A stretch of 64,000 nt of DNA from CAZTQN01 sp964615765 (GCA_964615765.1 CAZTQN010000011.1:41813-105812), one strand, 5' to 3'. Positions 7,785 to 17,254 are shown, counted from the first letter of the stretch. The notes: generated from the letters alone by a model not told the origin. Numbers and translations are program-made.

Positions 7785-8946
7785 GTCTGGCTCCTCACGG
7801 CCGCCTCGCTCCCGCGGGCAGCCCACTTGTTCACCAATCTCACGGAATCCAACTCACCCCAACACCACCCAACCCCGCCCCTACCCCTCCGCCCACCCCG
7901 AGCGCCCGATGGTACTCCGTCACCATGCCGCCGGTTCTCGGTCCGCGTCCACCGAGTCACGCCCTTCCCGCCGCCAACCGCACTCCGCCCCGCGCCCAAT
8001 CCCCACATCCAGCATCTCACCCTCCGTGCCCCGCCCGCGTCATTCCCGAATCGCGCAAACATGGGCCGATCGTCCGAGAAGCCTGTGCACGAGCCGGGGA
8101 CAGGCAGCCGGGGCATGTTTGGGTTCTCTCACCTGTCTCCGTGGTTACCGCTTATACCGCTTGCGGGTCTCCAGCCTTTGCGGTATCTTCGCATTCAACG
8201 CATCGACACGCACCCTGTTTTCAGGGTCAACCCCTATCGCCGCTGCCAGGATTACGGCGGACGGTGGGGGCAAGGGGGACGGGGGGGAAGGGTGGGCGGG
8301 GGCACGATGCGGTGTTCCTCGGGGCACGGACGTCCCAGCGCCGGGTGAATGGCCGTTCGCATCGTGCGGACGGCGAGTTTTTTGCCGCGTCCTGAAGACA
8401 TCCGAGAAACGTCACGTTCCCGGGCCCGTACAAGGCCCCAGGGTGCGTGAAATGTGCAGGAGAAACCGGTGGAGGGTGCGTCACCTTCCCGCCGTCATGC
8501 GAATAGGCCCACCCGTGGGCGAGAGCGACCGGCCCCCTGTTTCGGCCGCTCCCGCACTCGGCAAAACCTCCTCACCTACCGAGGTAGCCCTTCCCTTCTA
8601 CCGCTTCCCGCCCTGATCCCGCTTCCTCTTCCCCGATCGCCCGCGTTCACTATCTTGCCCGCCTTTCCCGTACAGACTGTCACCTGAACATCCAGATTTG
8701 CGTCCTGCAAAGAACGGTGTTTGGTGCTCGTCCGTACGGTGTCAAAGGAGGTTGAGAACGCGGCTGGCCGGGGCAAGAGACCAAGCAGGACCCCGGTGGG
8801 GGCCGCGAACAACACCGACCGTTCAGCAGAGACGACCAACCGACGTATCAGCCACAGGACATCAGCAGGACAGTCCCAAGGCGTCCGGGAGCCACGAAAG
8901 CCCCGGGGAACCTTCCGCGGGGCGGACAGCCCAAGGACGAGCGACC
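7785..8946. other. long gene-free region upstream of the sigma factor
   Basis: About 1.16 kb with no credible protein gene; the short open frames are Arg/Pro/Ser-rich shadows. Visible structure: ATACCGC and GCGGTAT arms in 8150-8190, a small hairpin ACCCTG-TTTT-CAGGGT near 8215-8230, and an imperfect hairpin GGACGGC / GCCGCGTCC around a T6 run near 8365-8395. The last 200 bases are purine-rich (AAAGGAGG at about 8744). Probably holds the sodA and sigma-factor promoters and a long leader for the sigma mRNA. Confidence 0.4.
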
Positions 8947-10257
8947 GTGATTCACATGAAACCGAACCCGAGCCCACTCGAGCAGCACCGTCGCAAAACG
9001 CGCGTGCAGTTCAGCGCGTCCGACGCGCTGCGCGCCGGCGGCGGCCTTCCCCGAGCCAAAAAATCCCTCAGCAAAGAAGACGAGGGTCTCCTCGCCTTCC
9101 TTCTGAGCCAGCAGAACCCGCAGGACTACATCGACTCGGTCGCCTTCCGTGAGAAGGACGCCGAGAAGACCATCTACGAAGAAGCCCCCGACATCCAGAA
9201 GCCGGACACCTCCTGGTACCACCCGGTGATGGACGACCTCTCCCCCGGCAAGCACCGGACGGTGAAGAGCACGCAGCAGGTCATCCTGACGGGCGCCGAA
9301 GAGAAGGTCCTCTTCCACCAGTTCAACTACGCCCGCTTCCGCGTCGCCGAGCTCCAGAAGGAAATCTGGGCCAGCGAAAGCCGCAAGCCCACGCAGGAGC
9401 AGGCGGAGGAAATCCTCCGCTGGTACCGCCGCGCCGAGCAGATCCGCGAGCAGATCGCCGAGACCAACCTCGCGCTGGTCCTGGCGATGGCCAAGCGGAC
9501 GCGCATGAGCGAGGTGGACTTCGCCGACCTGGTCAGCGAAGGCAACATGGCCCTGCTCCGCGCCGTCGACAAGTTCGACGCCGGCCGCGGGTACAAGTTC
9601 TCGACCTACGCCTGCCGCGCCATCCTCAAGGCCTTCAGCCGCCAGGGGATGAAGCTCAGCAAGTACCGCCAGCGCTTCCCGACCGACTTCGACCCCAAGC
9701 TCGAGCGCTCCAACTACCTCGAGACCAAGCGGGCCGAGTTCGAGCGTGACGCCGCCGACGAGGTCAAGCGCATCGTCATCGAGAACCGCGCCGACCTCAC
9801 CGACGTCGAGCGCACCGTGATCGAGCACCGTTTCGGCCTCGAATCCGGCGAGAACGAGAAGCCCATGACCCTCGAGCAGGTCGGGCAGATCATCGGCGTC
9901 ACCAAGGAGCGCGTCCGCCAGATCCAGAACAAGGCGATGGAGAAGATCCGCGTCGAACTCGAAGCCAAGTTCCTGGGCACGCGCGTCCTCGAGGAAACCG
10001 TCAACCCCGCCGTCCCGGGCCAGCCCGCTTCCCCCGGCCAGCCCGGCCAATCCGGCTCCGACGCCGCCCCCGGCTTCTCCGGCAACCTTCCCGCCGGCCT
10101 GACGGGCGCTCTCCCCGCCGGCACCATCGAGAGCGGTTACGCCGCCATGGGCTCCGGGCTCGGCACCACCATGGGCTCCGGCATCAGCACCGGCTTGGGC
10201 TCCTCCGCCATGATCGGCGGCGTCCGCCCGCCCGACGGCCGCGTCGGCCTCGTCTAA
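8947..10257 (+). CDS. RNA polymerase sigma-70 family factor
   Basis: About 436 aa. Start GTG 8947 has AAGGA nine nt upstream; ATG 8956 is the alternative. Region 2: ETNLALVLAMAKRTRMSEVD, then FADLVSEGNMALLRAVDKFD (core binding) and GYKFSTYACRAILKAFSR (-10 recognition). Region 4: LTDVERTVIEHRFGL, then MTLEQVGQIIGVTKERVRQI and QNKAMEKIR, the -35 HTH. Region 3 is degenerate and there is no region 1.1, so it is not a standard RpoD but a group 2/3-like factor. The N-terminal 100 residues contain a segment (AEEKVLFHQFNYARFRVAEL) resembling region 1.2. The last 80 residues are a Gly/Ser/Pro-rich tail. A 1.1-kb gene-free leader precedes it and a strong terminator follows. Confidence 0.88.
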   Translation: MIHMKPNPSPLEQHRRKTRVQFSASDALRAGGGLPRAKKSLSKEDEGLLAFLLSQQNPQDYIDSVAFREKDAEKTIYEEAPDIQKPDTSWYHPVMDDLSPGKHRTVKSTQQVILTGAEEKVLFHQFNYARFRVAELQKEIWASESRKPTQEQAEEILRWYRRAEQIREQIAETNLALVLAMAKRTRMSEVDFADLVSEGNMALLRAVDKFDAGRGYKFSTYACRAILKAFSRQGMKLSKYRQRFPTDFDPKLERSNYLETKRAEFERDAADEVKRIVIENRADLTDVERTVIEHRFGLESGENEKPMTLEQVGQIIGVTKERVRQIQNKAMEKIRVELEAKFLGTRVLEETVNPAVPGQPASPGQPGQSGSDAAPGFSGNLPAGLTGALPAGTIESGYAAMGSGLGTTMGSGISTGLGSSAMIGGVRPPDGRVGLV

Positions 10258-10294
10258 AGCCTTCCTCCCCCTTCCTTCTCCAAGCACACAATGA

Positions 10295-10333
10295 CAGCGG
10301 CCCGGTCGATCCGACCGGGCCGCTGCTGTTTTT
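10295..10333 (+). terminator. rho-independent terminator of the sigma gene
   Basis: A perfect 14-bp stem (10295-10308 with 10312-10325), 3-nt loop ATC, then CTG and five T (10329-10333). It lies 38 nt after the sigma-factor stop. The next gene is convergent (ends 10404). Confidence 0.9.
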
Positions 10334-10403
10334 GCCTCTGCTTTATCAAACCGCGGCGGGCCCGCCACATGCACGGGCCCGTCCGCCAATCAGCCGATCC
10401 CGA

Positions 10404-11354
10404 TCACGGGGTGGCCGGCTTCTCCGACGGCTTCTCGGCGGGCTTGTCCGCCGCCGGCTTCTCCGCCGGGGCATCGCCCGCCGGCTTGGCCGCCTTCTTG
10501 TCCGCCAGTTCCTTCACTTCCGCCGGCAGCGCGAACGTGCTCGCGTCCATCGTCTCGGGGAACTCGATCGTCTCCACCGTCACCACGTTGTCGACGCCCA
10601 TCGCCGACTGCTTGGTCACCGTCGGCACCAGGATCGGGCCGAACTTCTTGTAGCTCTCGAACAGATACGTCGACGAGATCTCGCCCATCGGCGTCACCAT
10701 CGCCTCGATCCGCTTGATCAGCCGCCCCGAGTCGGCGTCGTAGAAGTGCTGCACCGGCTTGCGCTTCGGGTCGGCCTTGTCGGTCAGTTCGACGCGCCAC
10801 GCCTCCAGGCCGTTGACCGTCTCCTTGCCCTTGGTCGTCGCGTTGTACAGCTTCTCAACGTTGAGCTCGCTGAACATGTCCGACGCGCGCAGGAACGATT
10901 CCTTCTCCGGCCCTTCCATGATCGACGGGCCCTGCATGCCCGAGTTGGTCCACGCCGTCGTCCCGTCGTACCCCTGCTCGATCTTGCCCAGGCCCTCGAT
11001 CTCCATCGTGGTCCGGTTGAGATTCGGGGCGGCGGACACGGAGCGCACCGTGCCCGAGAGGTTCTGCGCCGGGATCGACAGCCGCGCCGTGATCACGCGG
11101 TTTTTCACCCCCGCGATCGCCTCGCGCCCGCCGCTCGCCTGGATCGCCTTCTCGATCAGGCTCTGGGCCGAGGGCATGTCCGCCGCGGGGGCGGCGGGCG
11201 CCGGGGCGGTCTTGCCCGCGTCCGGCGCAGCGGCCGGGGCCGCCTGCGCAAACGTCAGCCCCGCCGTCGCCAGCACCACCGCCGCCGACAGCGCCCCGGC
11301 GCGAGCTTTGTGGAGAGCGACCCCGGACGCGCGAAAAGCCATGCAAAAGGCCAT
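10404..11354 (-). CDS. LolA/outer-membrane-lipoprotein-sorting-like periplasmic protein
   Basis: A 316-aa exported protein: signal peptide about residues 1-36 (ALSAAVVLATAGLTFA-QA), an Ala/Pro linker to about 60, then a domain with IEKAIQASGGREAIAGVKNR, VRSVSAAPNLNRTTMEIEGL, the GLEAWRVELT turn and YDADSGRLIKRIEAMVT, which is the pattern of LolA-like or DUF620-type proteins that measure or carry lipid. The C-terminal 45 residues are Lys/Pro/Ala repeats (AEKPAADKPAEKPSEKP). Start ATG 11354 with AGGAG nine nt upstream. It follows the S41 gene on the same strand (108-nt gap) and may share its transcript. The exact lipid partner is unknown. Confidence 0.7.
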   Translation of the reverse strand: MAFCMAFRASGVALHKARAGALSAAVVLATAGLTFAQAAPAAAPDAGKTAPAPAAPAADMPSAQSLIEKAIQASGGREAIAGVKNRVITARLSIPAQNLSGTVRSVSAAPNLNRTTMEIEGLGKIEQGYDGTTAWTNSGMQGPSIMEGPEKESFLRASDMFSELNVEKLYNATTKGKETVNGLEAWRVELTDKADPKRKPVQHFYDADSGRLIKRIEAMVTPMGEISSTYLFESYKKFGPILVPTVTKQSAMGVDNVVTVETIEFPETMDASTFALPAEVKELADKKAAKPAGDAPAEKPAADKPAEKPSEKPATP

Positions 11355-11462
11355 GAACTGCGACTCCTGTGTGGGGCGGCCCAGCCTCGCCGGCCGCGCC
11401 CGTGGTGTGTTCCAGCCGGCCCCGGCCGTGTGCCGCGCCGCCGGATCGTGATTGCCGTCAGG

Positions 11463-12863
11463 TTAGTACCGGTTCGAACCCCCGCGGATCCACCCCACCG
11501 CCGCCTCCATCACCGGGTCCCGCCCCGCTAGCAGCGCCCGCCGCTCAAGGGGAACCACCTCATCCGGCAAAACCCCCGCACCTTCCAGCGTCCGACCAGA
11601 TACCGAAACATAGTTCGCCACCGCGAACTGCAGCGCATCGCCCGACGGCAGGCGGATGATCTGGCTCGGCAAGGCCGCCCCGCCCGTCGCCAACCCAAAG
11701 ACGCGCGCCTTCCCCAGATCCTGCAATCCCCCCGCAAGAATTTCACTCGTCGAGAGCGACGCCTCGTCCACCAGGATCGCCACCTTCTTCTCCCACCGCG
11801 GCGTCCGCGGGTTGAGCACGAAGTTCAGCGTCCCTTCCCGCGTCGTCATCACCCCCAGCTTCAAGTTCGGCTCGTCCACGAAATACCCCCCCATCCCGAT
11901 CGCCATGATCCCCAAGCCGCCCGGGTTCCCGCGCAGGTCGATGATCAGCCCGTCACACCCCTGCAGCTCCTTCATCGCCGCGGCGAACGCCGGCATCACC
12001 CGCGGCACATCCAGAAACACGCTCAGCCGCACGTACCCGATGTTCGATTCCAGCCGCTTCGATTCAAACTCCACCCGCATCGCCGGCAGATTCCCGAACG
12101 ACGCCAGATTCCCCGGCGCCTCCGCCCGCTTGATCTTCAGCTTCACCACGCGGTCCTGCCCGTTAAGCAGTTCCACGTCCGCCTCCGAACCCACCGGCCC
12201 AGCCAGCGCCCCCTCCACCGCGCGGGCCGCCAGCGCCAGCCCGAGCGCCGGCGATCCAAACGACTGGGCCGCCTGGTTCAGATCCCCATCAAACCGCCGC
12301 CCGTCGACGGCCCGCACGACCCACCCCGCGCGCACGCCGGCCTGATACGCCGGCGAACCCTCGCGCACCTGCGTCACCAGCGCCCGCCCATCGACCAGCC
12401 GGGCCGTGATCCCCGTCCAGCCCCCGTCGCGATCCGTGCCGCTGTCGGCGCCGCTGTTTGCGTCCGACCCGGCCCGCCGATCGTCCAGCCGGTCGTACGT
12501 GTCCGACGGGATCAGCCCGAAGTGCGTCTGCTTCAGCCGCCCGAGCAGTTCATCGATCACCCCGCGGGCCTCGTTCACCGTCGTCGCCGCCTGCACGCGC
12601 GGGCGCAGTTCCTCGCGGGCCGCGGCCCAGTCGGCCCCGTTCAGGCTCGGATCCCAGTGCCGATCGCGGATCGTCTCCCACACCTTGTCGAACGACTCAA
12701 GCTGCAACTGCCGCTGCGTCTCGGTCATCGGCGCGGGCGCCACCGCGGCGGGCGTCTCACGCCCCGCCCCGCCGTCCGAGCGACACCCGCCCAGCCCCAG
12801 CATCAGCACCGACGCACCCGCCACCACCCGGCCGACCGTCCACGCCGCGGATCGCTTCATCAT
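11463..12863 (-). CDS. S41-family protease-like lipoprotein with PDZ domain
   Basis: 466 aa. Signal and lipobox LGGC place the lipidated Cys at residue 27. Residues 45-115 are an N-terminal helical cap, 145-225 a PDZ domain (GWTGITARLVDGRALV, AGVRAGWVVRAVDG), and 270-440 the S41 fold with DLRGNPGG (309-316) and the Ser of STSE at 373. Where CtpA/Prc enzymes have the catalytic Lys (FGKG), this protein has LATGGAALPS (391-400), so it lacks that Lys and resembles the tricorn/IRBP branch. Catalysis is therefore uncertain. Nine nt separate it from the Hsp70 stop upstream, so the two are very likely co-transcribed. Confidence 0.85.
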   Translation of the reverse strand: MMKRSAAWTVGRVVAGASVLMLGLGGCRSDGGAGRETPAAVAPAPMTETQRQLQLESFDKVWETIRDRHWDPSLNGADWAAAREELRPRVQAATTVNEARGVIDELLGRLKQTHFGLIPSDTYDRLDDRRAGSDANSGADSGTDRDGGWTGITARLVDGRALVTQVREGSPAYQAGVRAGWVVRAVDGRRFDGDLNQAAQSFGSPALGLALAARAVEGALAGPVGSEADVELLNGQDRVVKLKIKRAEAPGNLASFGNLPAMRVEFESKRLESNIGYVRLSVFLDVPRVMPAFAAAMKELQGCDGLIIDLRGNPGGLGIMAIGMGGYFVDEPNLKLGVMTTREGTLNFVLNPRTPRWEKKVAILVDEASLSTSEILAGGLQDLGKARVFGLATGGAALPSQIIRLPSGDALQFAVANYVSVSGRTLEGAGVLPDEVVPLERRALLAGRDPVMEAAVGWIRGGSNRY

Positions 12864-12872
12864 GCGGGAACG

Positions 12873-15008
12873 CTACGCCCCCGCCTCCTCCTGCAGCGAC
12901 CGCGTGATCGCCACCTCGTGCAGCCGAATGCTCGCCCGATCCAGCTCTTCCTTGGCCCGCTGAAACTCGTCCGGGTTGACCGACCGATGGTCGGCCCGGG
13001 CCCGGTCGATGACCGAGCGCAGCGCCGCGATCCGCGTCTTCAGCCCCGCCGCGTATTCCGCGTCCAGCGCCGACTCGTGCCGCGACAGTTGCCGCTCGAT
13101 CATCCCGAGGTCGAACGCCGTGTGACTGATCAGATCGACGACGCGGTGCCGCGTCATGTCCTCGCGCGCGTGCGTCACGCTCTCGCGCTCGATCCGCTCC
13201 ACCTCATCGCGGCTGAGCCCGTGGTTGGGCACCACCTGCGCCGACAGCGCCTTGCCCGAGCGCAGCTCCACCGCGCGCACGCTCAGCACCCCGGACGCAT
13301 CGACGATGAACTCCACCTTCAACTTCGGAATCCCCGCCGGCATCGCCGGGATGCCCTTGAGCTCGAACTTCCCGAGCAGGCGACAGTCCGCCGCCATCTC
13401 GCGCTCGCCCTGCAGCACGTTGATCTTGATTCCCGTCTGGTTGTCCACGCTGGTCGAGAACATCTCGCTCGCCCGCGCCGGCACGCTGGCGTTGCGCATG
13501 ATCAACTTCGCCATCGCCCCGCCGACCGTCTCGATCCCCAATGACAGCGGCACCACGTCGATCAAGAGCCCCGGGGCCGCGCCCCCACGACCGCTCGCCC
13601 CCGCGCCGCTCCCGCTACCAGCCCCCGCGCTCATCAACACCGACGCCTGCACCGCCGCCCCGAGCGCCACGACCTGATCCGGATCCAGCGCGGTATACGG
13701 CTCGAGCCCGAAGAGTTCGCCCACGCGCTCCCGCACCAGCGGCACGCGCGTCGCCCCGCCGACGAGAATCACCGCGTCGATCGGCACGCCGTCCAGCGCC
13801 CGCCGCGCGTCGCTCATCGCCCGGCGGCACGATTCCAACGTCCGCAGCACCAGCGGCTCGATCAGCTCTTCAAACTTCGCGCGTGTTAGCCGCGCCCGCG
13901 CCGTCCCGGCGGACGCCGCGCCAACCCCGCCATCCACCACCATCTCGGCGCTGTCCGCGCTGGAGAGTTCGATCTTCACCTTCTCCGCCGCGGCTCGCAC
14001 ACGCGCGAGCGTCGTCGGGTCAAGCGTCGCCGGTTCAAGCGTTGCCGGTTCAAGCCCCGCCGCCCCCCCGCCGCCCGTCTCCTGCAAAAACCACTGCACC
14101 ACCGCAGCGTCCATGTCATCGCCGCCCAAGCGCGTATCGCCCGAGGTCGACAGCACCTGGAAGAAGTCCGCGACCGTCAGTCCGCCGGCGCGCTCGCCGC
14201 CCGCGCCCGCGCTCCCTCCCGGCGCATCGGGATTCGGCGTGATGCGCAGCACCGAGACGTCGAACGTCCCGCCACCCAGGTCATACACAACTACCAGCCG
14301 CTCGCGCAGCGTCGCAGCGCCCGCCTTCCCGCCGCCCCCCCCACCAATCCCCGTAACCGCGGCTTCGCGCAGCCCGAGCCCGTACGCGAGCGCCGCCGCC
14401 GTCGGCTCCGCGACGATGCGGACCGCCTCAAGCCCCGCCAGCCGCGCCGCGTCGCGCGTCGCCTGCCGCTGCGCGTCGTCGAAGTACGCCGGCACCGTGA
14501 TCACCGCGCGCCGCACGGGCACGCCGAGGGCCCGCTCGCCGATGCGCTTCAGTTCGCTCAAGATCGCCGCCGACACTTCTTGCGGCGAGATCACCTTCTC
14601 TCCACCCGCCGCCACCGGCACCGCGACCCGCGCCGTCGCATTGGGTCCCTCCACCACCGCAAACGGCAGCACGGGCAGGTCCTTCGCCGCGTCCTTCAGC
14701 GAACGCCCCATCAGCCGCTTGACACTGAACACCGTCGAACGCGGGAACTCCGCCGCCCGCGCCTTGGCCTCCGCGCCGACCGACTCCACCGCCCCGCGCG
14801 CGTCATACCGCACGACCGACGGCACCATCACCCCGCCATCCTCCCGCGCTAAACACCGCGGCCCCACCGCCGACAGCGCCCCGCCCGACCACCCGCACAC
14901 CGCGATCAGCGAGTTGGTCGTGCCCAGGTCGATCCCGACGATCGGCTCCACGCCTCCCGCCCCGCTTTCCACAGGCGCACGCACAGATGTCTGGGCCGAA
15001 GGACTCAT
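12873..15008 (-). CDS. Hsp70 chaperone, HscA-like
   Basis: 711 aa from ATG 15008. ATPase domain: GIDLGTTNSLIAV, FSVKRLMGRSLKDA, ITVPAYFDDAQRQATRDAAR, AEPTAAALAYGLG, VVYDLGGGTFDVSV, GGDDMD and VILVGGATRVPLVRERV. Substrate-binding domain begins at DVVPLSLGIETVGG. The run STVFSVKRLMGRSLKDA and the short lidless-style C terminus (no EEVD-like end) resemble HscA, the Fe-S assembly Hsp70, more than DnaK, but no hscB is nearby and iscSU lie 40 kb away. Three 15-bp repeats (14011-14055) encode LEPAT-type units in lobe IIB; other insertions are Gly-rich. It lies between an FKBP gene and the S41 gene on the same strand, suggesting a protein-folding transcription unit. Confidence 0.88.
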   Translation of the reverse strand: MSPSAQTSVRAPVESGAGGVEPIVGIDLGTTNSLIAVCGWSGGALSAVGPRCLAREDGGVMVPSVVRYDARGAVESVGAEAKARAAEFPRSTVFSVKRLMGRSLKDAAKDLPVLPFAVVEGPNATARVAVPVAAGGEKVISPQEVSAAILSELKRIGERALGVPVRRAVITVPAYFDDAQRQATRDAARLAGLEAVRIVAEPTAAALAYGLGLREAAVTGIGGGGGGKAGAATLRERLVVVYDLGGGTFDVSVLRITPNPDAPGGSAGAGGERAGGLTVADFFQVLSTSGDTRLGGDDMDAAVVQWFLQETGGGGAAGLEPATLEPATLDPTTLARVRAAAEKVKIELSSADSAEMVVDGGVGAASAGTARARLTRAKFEELIEPLVLRTLESCRRAMSDARRALDGVPIDAVILVGGATRVPLVRERVGELFGLEPYTALDPDQVVALGAAVQASVLMSAGAGSGSGAGASGRGGAAPGLLIDVVPLSLGIETVGGAMAKLIMRNASVPARASEMFSTSVDNQTGIKINVLQGEREMAADCRLLGKFELKGIPAMPAGIPKLKVEFIVDASGVLSVRAVELRSGKALSAQVVPNHGLSRDEVERIERESVTHAREDMTRHRVVDLISHTAFDLGMIERQLSRHESALDAEYAAGLKTRIAALRSVIDRARADHRSVNPDEFQRAKEELDRASIRLHEVAITRSLQEEAGA

Positions 15009-15070
15009 CAATCCAGCGTAGCGCAAGCAGCCGCCCACGCGGCCTCACCACGCGCCCGGGTTCTTCCCGC

Positions 15071-15898
15071 TTACTTCGTCTGGTTCGACGACGTCTGGCT
15101 CGACGAAGTCTGACCCGACGACGTCTGCCCCGCCGGCGCTGCCCCCGGATTCCCCGCCCCGGGGATCAGCAGCCGCTGATCGATCGAGATCAGTTCGATC
15201 TCGTAGATCACGCCCGTATCCGGCGGCACCAGCACGTTCCCCTCGCGATCCTTCAGCCCGACAAACCCGAACGCCTGCCCCGCCGGGATCCGCAGCCGCC
15301 GCACGCCCCCCGCCTGCATCCCCACCAGCCCGTCGCGCATCCCCGGACGCAGGTCGCGCAAACTCGCCTTCAGCGGCGAGCCGTCGTGCCCCGGGAACGC
15401 GCCCTGCGGCTCACGCTTGACGCGAGAATCGTCGAACGGCGCCTTCGACCCCTCCGCCCACCCGCGCACGTGCATCGTCACGTTCGCCCCGGGCAAGCAC
15501 GGCTGGCCCTCCCCAAGCTTCAAATCCTCCACCACCACCCCCGTGCCCGAACGCACCGTCCGCACCACCGCCCGCGCATCCAGCGGCACTTCCGCCGCAC
15601 CGCCCGCACCCGCCGTAAACCCACCATCAGCCTTCAGCAACTCCGGCGTCTCCACCCGGGCCGCGGGCCGATCCTGCGATGGCGTCACCGTCACCGCGGC
15701 CGCCTGACCAGACCCCGACGCCGCCCCCGCGCTCGCACCGCCCGCCGCAGCCTGCGTCGTGTTCTGCACCGCGCCCGCCCCGCCGTGCGCAGCCGGCTCG
15801 GCCGGCGCCGCCGCTTGCTCCGACCGCGACGCGCACGCGCCCGCGACCAGCAGCACCCCGGCCATCCCCATCACCGCCGCCAGTTCGCTCCGCCGCAT
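15071..15898 (-). CDS. FKBP-type peptidyl-prolyl isomerase, lipoprotein
   Basis: 275 aa from ATG 15898, chosen because it gives a short charged n-region and a lipobox-like end (LLVAGAC); ATG 15940 is also in frame. After an Ala/Gly/Ser linker (to about residue 120) comes an FKBP domain at about 125-245: LKLGEGQPCLPGANVTMHVR, GWAEGSKAPFDDSR, LRPGMRDGLVGMQAGGVRRL, IPAGQAFGF and VIYEIELISI, which covers the isomerase pocket. The C terminus is a degenerate 5-residue tandem repeat (QTSSG/S/N) from 15-bp DNA units. Likely an envelope-side folding helper; 62 nt upstream of the Hsp70 start on the same strand. Confidence 0.87.
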   Translation of the reverse strand: MRRSELAAVMGMAGVLLVAGACASRSEQAAAPAEPAAHGGAGAVQNTTQAAAGGASAGAASGSGQAAAVTVTPSQDRPAARVETPELLKADGGFTAGAGGAAEVPLDARAVVRTVRSGTGVVVEDLKLGEGQPCLPGANVTMHVRGWAEGSKAPFDDSRVKREPQGAFPGHDGSPLKASLRDLRPGMRDGLVGMQAGGVRRLRIPAGQAFGFVGLKDREGNVLVPPDTGVIYEIELISIDQRLLIPGAGNPGAAPAGQTSSGQTSSSQTSSNQTK

Positions 15899-15985
15899 GC
15901 GCGCCCTTTCTTCCAGCCGTCCAGTCTGCGATCCCGCCATCGTCCGTCCGCCCCACATCCCCGGGGCACGGTATTACCATGCACC

Positions 15986-17095
15986 ATGCCCATCGGCGGC
16001 ACCTTCCACGCAATCCATCGGCCGCGTATCGCCGTTTCCATGGGCGACCCGCTCGGCATCGGCCCGGAAATCACCGTCAAGGCCCTCTGCGACCCCGACG
16101 CCGCCGCCCTCGCCGATTATCGGGTCTTCGGCTGCGCCCGCACCCTCCATTACGCCGCCGCGCTCGCCGGCCTCGAAGACGCCTGGTCCCGCGCCGCCGT
16201 CCCCGTCATCGACGACCTCCCCGACCAGCCGCCGTTCATCCCCGACGCGTCCACGCCCCCCGGCCCCACCGCCCGCGGCGGGTCCGCCTCCCTCCGCTGG
16301 ATCGACCAGGCCATCGCCGCCACCCAGCGCCCGCCTACCGACACCAACTTCGCCGACCCAAACTTCGCCGACCCAAACTTCGCCGACCCAAACTTCGCCG
16401 ACGCCATCGTCACCGCGCCCATCAGCAAAACCAGTTGGCACCTCGCCGGCGAAACCCGCTTCCCCGGGCACACCGAACTGCTCGCCGTCCGTCTCGGTCG
16501 CCGCCCCGACGACGTCGGGATGCTCTTCGTCGCGCCGGGCCTGAACGTGATGCTCGCGAGCATCCACGTCCCGCTCACGCGCGTCCGCGCCGTCCTCTCC
16601 GTCGACTCCATCACCCGCGCCATCACCCTCGCCGATCAGGCCATGCGCGAACTCGGCGTGCCGCGACCGCGACTCGCCGTCGCCGGCCTCAATCCCCACG
16701 CCGGCGAAGGCGGCATCCTCGGCGCCGACGAGCAGGAACTCATCGACCCCGCCATTGCCCGCGCCCGCGCCGCCGGCATCAACGCAGCCGGCCCCTTCCC
16801 CGGCGACACCATCTTCAACGCCGCCGCCGCGCCCCCGATCGGCAAAGGTCAGTTCGACTGCGTCATCGCGATGTACCACGACCAGGGCCTGATCCCCGTC
16901 AAACTCCTGCACCCCCACGCCGCCGTCAACATGACCGTCGGCCTCCCCATCGTCCGCACCAGCCCCGCCCACGGCACGGCGTTCGACATCGCCTGGAACC
17001 GAACCGGCCACCCCGCCGCCGACCACCGCTCGATGCTCAGCGCCATTCAGGTCGCCGTGCGGGCGGTCAACGCCCGCCGCACCGCCCGCGCCTGA
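15986..17095 (+). CDS. pdxA: 4-hydroxythreonine-4-phosphate dehydrogenase
   Basis: 369 aa. NAD-dependent oxidation of 4-phosphohydroxy-threonine in the DXP-dependent vitamin B6 route. Motifs: SMGDPLGIGPEI near the N terminus, ISKTSWHLAG and FPGHTELLA (first metal His), LNPHAGEGGILG (second His), MYHDQGLIPVKLL (third His), and IVRTSPAHGTAFDIAW at the C-terminal end. An in-frame insertion of four 15-bp units (16346-16401, NFADP) lies just before the AIVTAPISK strand, in a region that is a variable loop in the family, so activity is probably retained. Start ATG 15986; divergent from the FKBP gene with 87 nt between. Cytosolic. Confidence 0.95.
   Translation: MPIGGTFHAIHRPRIAVSMGDPLGIGPEITVKALCDPDAAALADYRVFGCARTLHYAAALAGLEDAWSRAAVPVIDDLPDQPPFIPDASTPPGPTARGGSASLRWIDQAIAATQRPPTDTNFADPNFADPNFADPNFADAIVTAPISKTSWHLAGETRFPGHTELLAVRLGRRPDDVGMLFVAPGLNVMLASIHVPLTRVRAVLSVDSITRAITLADQAMRELGVPRPRLAVAGLNPHAGEGGILGADEQELIDPAIARARAAGINAAGPFPGDTIFNAAAAPPIGKGQFDCVIAMYHDQGLIPVKLLHPHAAVNMTVGLPIVRTSPAHGTAFDIAWNRTGHPAADHRSMLSAIQVAVRAVNARRTARA
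16346..16401 (+). repeat. 15-bp tandem repeat inside pdxA
   Basis: AACTTCGCCGACCCA occurs three times exactly (16346-16360, 16361-16375, 16376-16390), followed by an 11-base partial fourth copy to 16401. It encodes NFADP repeated, in frame. Confidence 0.95.
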
Positions 17096-17254
17096 AGCAC
17101 GCGCACACCCGGCGCGCGCACGCCGCACTCCTCAAAAAAATCACACAAACGCCCGCCGCCCCACCGCGGCTGGCCCTCCGCCGCGCGGTCTCCGCCGCCA
17201 ACCACCCCCGCGCGCACACACTCGCGCCGCCCCGCCCCCGGGTAGAGGCACCCC

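Noticed and set aside
8227..8687. small proteins in the sigma-factor leader
   Set aside because: Short frames on both strands with Pro/Arg/Ser-rich sequence, no ribosome site and no domain.
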